64,000 bases of DNA from NCBI RefSeq assembly GCF_013409345.1, contig NZ_JACCBB010000001.1, forward strand, positions 1,364,001 to 1,428,000, given 5' to 3'. A program made the position numbers and the translations under genes. Under the pieces are notes generated by a model. It was not told where the DNA came from. It searched no databases and worked only from the letters and a program-made list of their open reading frames with translations. The stretch is from Kineococcus aurantiacus (lineage in GTDB: Bacteria > Actinomycetota > Actinomycetes > Actinomycetales > Kineococcaceae). Below, one piece after another: positions 61,558-64,000 of the stretch (position 1 is the stretch's first letter; each line of letters starts with the position of its first letter).

Positions 61558-62868
61558 CTAGTCGAGGGCCACCCCGCGCCGCTCCGGCAGCAGGAAGCTC
61601 GCCGACGCGGCGACGGCGAACGCGACGCCGAACACCACGAACACCAGCCCCGTGCCGCCCGACCCCGACAGGAACGGCACCGACAGCGGCGCGAGGATCG
61701 AGGCGATCCGGCCGAAACCGGCGGCCGCCCCGGCGCCCCGGCCGCGCACCGTCGTCGGGTACACCTCCGGCGTCACGGCGTACAGCGCGCCCCACGCGCC
61801 GAGGTTGAAGAAGGACAGCGCCATGCCCGCGGCCAGCAGCGTCCCCTCCGACCCGGCCGCCGAGTACGCCAGCGCCGACAGCGCGGACCCGACGAGGAAC
61901 GCCGACAGGGTCCGCCGCCGCCCCCACGCCTCGACGAGCACGGCCGCCAGCGCGTACCCGGGCAACTGCGCGAGGGTGATGAACAGCGTGAACTCCAGGG
62001 AGCGGACGACGGTGAAACCGTCCTTCACCAGCAGGCTCGGGATCCACGTGAACGCGCCGTAGTAGCTGAAGTTCACGAAGAACCACACCAGCCACAACCC
62101 GGCGGTCCGCGACCGCAGCCCCGCCGACCAGATCCCCCGGGTGGGTGCGGTCGCGGTGTCCGGGACCACGTCGTCGGCGGTCGGGGTCACCCCCGCCGAC
62201 ACCTCGAACTCCCGCACGACCCGCGTCGCCTCCTGCACCCGGCCGCGCGAGAGCAGGAACCGCGCCGACTCCGGCAGCCCCCAGCGCACGACGACGGCGT
62301 AGACGGCGGGCAGGGCCCCGATGGCCAGCGCCCAGCGCCACCCGTCGGCCGAGCCGGGGACCAGCAGGAAACCCACGAGGGCCGCGACGGTCCAGCCGAC
62401 CGCCCAGAACGCCTCCAGCACGACCACGACGCGGCCGCGGACCCGGCGCGGTGCGAACTCGCTGACGAGGGTGGAGGCGACGGGCAGTTCCGCGCCCAGC
62501 CCCAGGCCGACGAGGAAGCGGAACACCAGCAGCGCACCGAGGGACCAGGACAGCGCGGCGGCGCCGGTGGCCAGGCCGTACAGCAGCAGGGTGAGCGCGA
62601 AGACCTGCCGGCGGCCCACGCGGTCGGCCAGCAGCCCGCCGAGGGTCGCCCCGACCGCCATCCCGGCGAACCCCACCGAGGCGATCCACGACAGCTGCCC
62701 CTCGGACAGCTCCCACTGCGTGCGCAGCGCGACGAGGACGTAGGCGACGAGCCCGACGTCGAGCGCGTCCAGCGCCCAGCCGACCCCGGACCCGAGGAGC
62801 AGCCGCCGGTGCCGGGCGGTGAAGGGCAGCGCGTCGAGGCGCTGCGAGAGGGTGCGCGGGTCGTCCAC
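61558..62868 (-). CDS. MFS transporter (sugar/aromatic-acid porter type)
   Basis: A 436-residue, 12-helix MFS protein. GWALDALDVGLVAYVLVAL is helix 1 (DxxD), GGLLADRVGRRQVFALTLLL the loop 2-3 signature (GxLaDrxGRR), RFLVGLGLGAELPVASTLVSEFAP helix 4, and AVTPEVYPTTVRGRGAGAAAGFGRI the PExxPTxxR motif after helix 10. PESARFLLSRGR ends helix 6. These fit SHS/AAHS or SP porters; the substrate is unknown. GTG at 62868. Confidence 0.92.
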   Translation of the reverse strand: MDDPRTLSQRLDALPFTARHRRLLLGSGVGWALDALDVGLVAYVLVALRTQWELSEGQLSWIASVGFAGMAVGATLGGLLADRVGRRQVFALTLLLYGLATGAAALSWSLGALLVFRFLVGLGLGAELPVASTLVSEFAPRRVRGRVVVVLEAFWAVGWTVAALVGFLLVPGSADGWRWALAIGALPAVYAVVVRWGLPESARFLLSRGRVQEATRVVREFEVSAGVTPTADDVVPDTATAPTRGIWSAGLRSRTAGLWLVWFFVNFSYYGAFTWIPSLLVKDGFTVVRSLEFTLFITLAQLPGYALAAVLVEAWGRRRTLSAFLVGSALSALAYSAAGSEGTLLAAGMALSFFNLGAWGALYAVTPEVYPTTVRGRGAGAAAGFGRIASILAPLSVPFLSGSGGTGLVFVVFGVAFAVAASASFLLPERRGVALD

Positions 62869-62935
62869 GCGTCCGGAGCCTAGAGGGTGGTGACCCCGTG
62901 ACCCGCCACCATCGCCCCCCTCCGCTCGCCCCCCC

Positions 62936-62989
62936 GTGATCAAACACTCCGGTGATCAAGCACTCCTGTCCACAAGTGCTTGATCACCG
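62936..62989. repeat. GTGATCAAGCACT intergenic repeat with terminator hairpin
   Basis: GTGATCAAACACTCC (62936-62950) is followed by CGGTGATCAAGCACT (62950-62964), a 10-base loop and AGTGCTTGATCACCG (62975-62989), a perfect 15-base-pair hairpin. It lies 23 bases beyond the stop of the dprE2-like gene and can terminate it. A related sequence is at 25686-25722. Confidence 0.7.
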
Positions 62990-63011
62990 CGGGGAGGGAG
63001 GGAGGAAGGGG

Positions 63012-63755
63012 TCAGCGGGGCGCGCGCCGCCACACCGGGCGCGGGGTGACGGCCATCGCGGCGGCCAGCGCCCGCAACGTCCCGGGGACCCAGACCTCCC
63101 CGCGGCCGGCGGCCAGCGCGGCGGCGACGGCGTCGGCGACCTGGGCGGGGGTGCTGGCCAGCGGCGCCGGGGACATGCCCGTGGTCATGCGGCCCACGAC
63201 GAACCCGGGCCGCACGAGCAGCAGCCGCACACCGCTGCCGTGCAGGGCGTCGGCCAGGCCGGAGGCGAACCCGTCGAGCCCGGCCTTGGCCGACCCGTAC
63301 ACGTAGTTCGCCCGCCGCACCCGCGCCCCGGCGATGGAGGAGAACACCACGACCCGGCCCGCGCGCAGCGGCCGCAGCAGGTTCGCCAGGTGCGACAGGA
63401 CGCTGACCTGGGCGACGAAGTCGGTGTGGACGACGGCGAGCGCGTGCGCGACGTCGTGCTCGGCGCGGGCCTGGTCCCCCAGGACCCCGAAGGCGACGAC
63501 GGCGTCCACGGCCCCGTGCCGGGCGACGACCCCGGCGAGGAACCCCTCGTGGGCGCCGACGTCGTCGGCGTCGAACTCGGCGGTCTCGACGTCGGCGCCG
63601 AGCGCGGTCAGCCGCGCGGTCTCGCCGGCGAGGTCGTGGGACCGGCGCGCGGCCAGGACGACCGTGCGGGCCCCGGCGCGGACGAGGCGCTCGGCCACCT
63701 CCAGGCCGATCTCGCTGCGTCCGCCGAGCACCAGCACGGGGTTGGGGTGCGCCAT
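63012..63755 (-). CDS. dprE2: Decaprenylphospho-2-keto-ribose reductase (DprE2-like SDR)
   Basis: A 247-residue SDR. VLVLGGRSEIGLEVAERLV is the nucleotide site, with the distinctive GGRSEIG, then AAFDADDVGAHEGF-like FDADD, VAFGVLGDQARAEHD, FSSIAGARVRRANYVYGSAKAGLDGFA with catalytic Tyr-Lys, and LLVRPGFVVGRMTTGM. All match DprE2, which with DprE1 makes decaprenylphosphoryl-arabinose for cell-wall arabinan. DprE1 is not in the window; in non-mycolate actinobacteria the final product may differ. ATG at 63755. Confidence 0.88.
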   Translation of the reverse strand: MAHPNPVLVLGGRSEIGLEVAERLVRAGARTVVLAARRSHDLAGETARLTALGADVETAEFDADDVGAHEGFLAGVVARHGAVDAVVAFGVLGDQARAEHDVAHALAVVHTDFVAQVSVLSHLANLLRPLRAGRVVVFSSIAGARVRRANYVYGSAKAGLDGFASGLADALHGSGVRLLLVRPGFVVGRMTTGMSPAPLASTPAQVADAVAAALAAGRGEVWVPGTLRALAAAMAVTPRPVWRRAPR

Positions 63756-63910
63756 CGGGTCCGGTCCACCTCTCCTGGGGGCGGCCTCGTGCCGCGCGCC
63801 GCGCCCAGTCTCCCCGACGGCGGGCGCGTCCCGGCCGGGTCGGGGGCGGGAAGTGTGCGTTCCCCGTGTGGGGGCCGGGTCCGCGCCGCTCGCGGCCGTA
63901 CCGTGGGGCA

Positions 63911-64000
63911 ATGCCCGCTGAACCGCCCCAGCCGGACCACCCCACCCCCGCGGGGGACGACGCTCAGCGCTGGCACTCCACCACGTACGGCAGGCCCGGC
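63911..64000 (+). CDS. Start of a gene running off the window end
   Basis: An ATG at 63911 opens 30 codons without a stop up to the window end: a Pro/Gly-rich start (PAEPPQPDHPTPAGDD) and then RWHSTTYGRPG. Too short to identify. It is divergent from dprE2, so a cell-envelope glycosyltransferase or GtrA-like protein is possible but unproven. Confidence 0.5.
   Translation, partial: MPAEPPQPDHPTPAGDDAQRWHSTTYGRPG

Overview
The window is a gene-dense chromosomal segment from a very GC-rich actinobacterium. GTG starts are common, genes are often coupled by 4-base start/stop overlaps, and ARG, SOS, NrdR and iron boxes are all of actinobacterial type. A GAF-ANTAR protein, an ECF42-type sigma factor, a DprE2-like reductase and Ltp/DUF4190 surface proteins fit the same group. 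Kineococcus or a close relative in Kineosporiales is my best guess, but that is inference from memory of gene content. No phage, plasmid or IS element is intact; the only mobile trace is a dead tyrosine-integrase relic beside tRNA-Lys.

Layout. 1-3.3 kb: the end of an MmyB-type regulator, a sulfite-oxidase-like molybdoenzyme with its flavin reductase, an alpha/beta hydrolase, and an MmyB ligand domain without a DNA-binding domain. 3.5-11 kb: LacI regulator plus a sugar ABC importer (lipoprotein, double ATPase, permease), sugar isomerase/epimerase, Gfo/Idh dehydrogenase and a small monooxygenase, probably one catabolic unit with a LacI operator inside the promoter. 11-17 kb: secreted CARDB protein, DUF4190/Ltp surface protein, integrase relic and tRNA-Lys, TRIC-like channel, GAF-ANTAR protein, siderophore-binding lipoprotein with an iron box, FadR-type regulator. 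17-21 kb: class Ib ribonucleotide reductase operon nrdHIEF with paired NrdR boxes. 21.5-29.2 kb: LacI, DHH-type phosphoesterase, IclR, two SDRs, FCD regulator, isochorismatase-like hydrolase, RidA, and a small gene under a perfect SOS box.

29.2-31.8 kb: an arsenic operon (arsR divergent from arsM, aquaglyceroporin, arsC) with twin operators and no ArsB/Acr3 pump. 31.9-38.5 kb: universal stress protein, then an amine-degradation module (Lrp regulator, aminoaldehyde dehydrogenase, copper amine oxidase, APC permease) with a strong palindromic operator. 38.5-41.7 kb: amino-sugar module (nagA, SIS-domain deaminase, divergent RpiR). 42-49 kb: FG-GAP seven-blade secreted protein, TetR, methionine aminopeptidase, XRE regulator with triple repeats, FAD-linked oxidase, CPA1 antiporter. 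49-52.3 kb: argG, probably leaderless and covered by ARG boxes, then a secreted cutinase/PET-hydrolase homologue divergent from a TetR gene with a 24-base operator. 52.3-64 kb: F420/NADP-oxidoreductase-like protein, YbaK deacylase, large LuxR ATPase regulator, MBL hydrolase, AlkZ-like protein, NYN-domain protein, ECF42 sigma with its DGPF partner and a matching promoter, MFS transporter, dprE2, and the first codons of a further gene.

The main value is regulatory. Most catabolic or stress modules have a recognisable regulator beside a recognisable operator, so several regulator-target pairs can be read directly. The most interesting are the polyester-hydrolase/TetR pair, the channel-based arsenic operon, the SOS-boxed small gene, and the ECF42 promoter.
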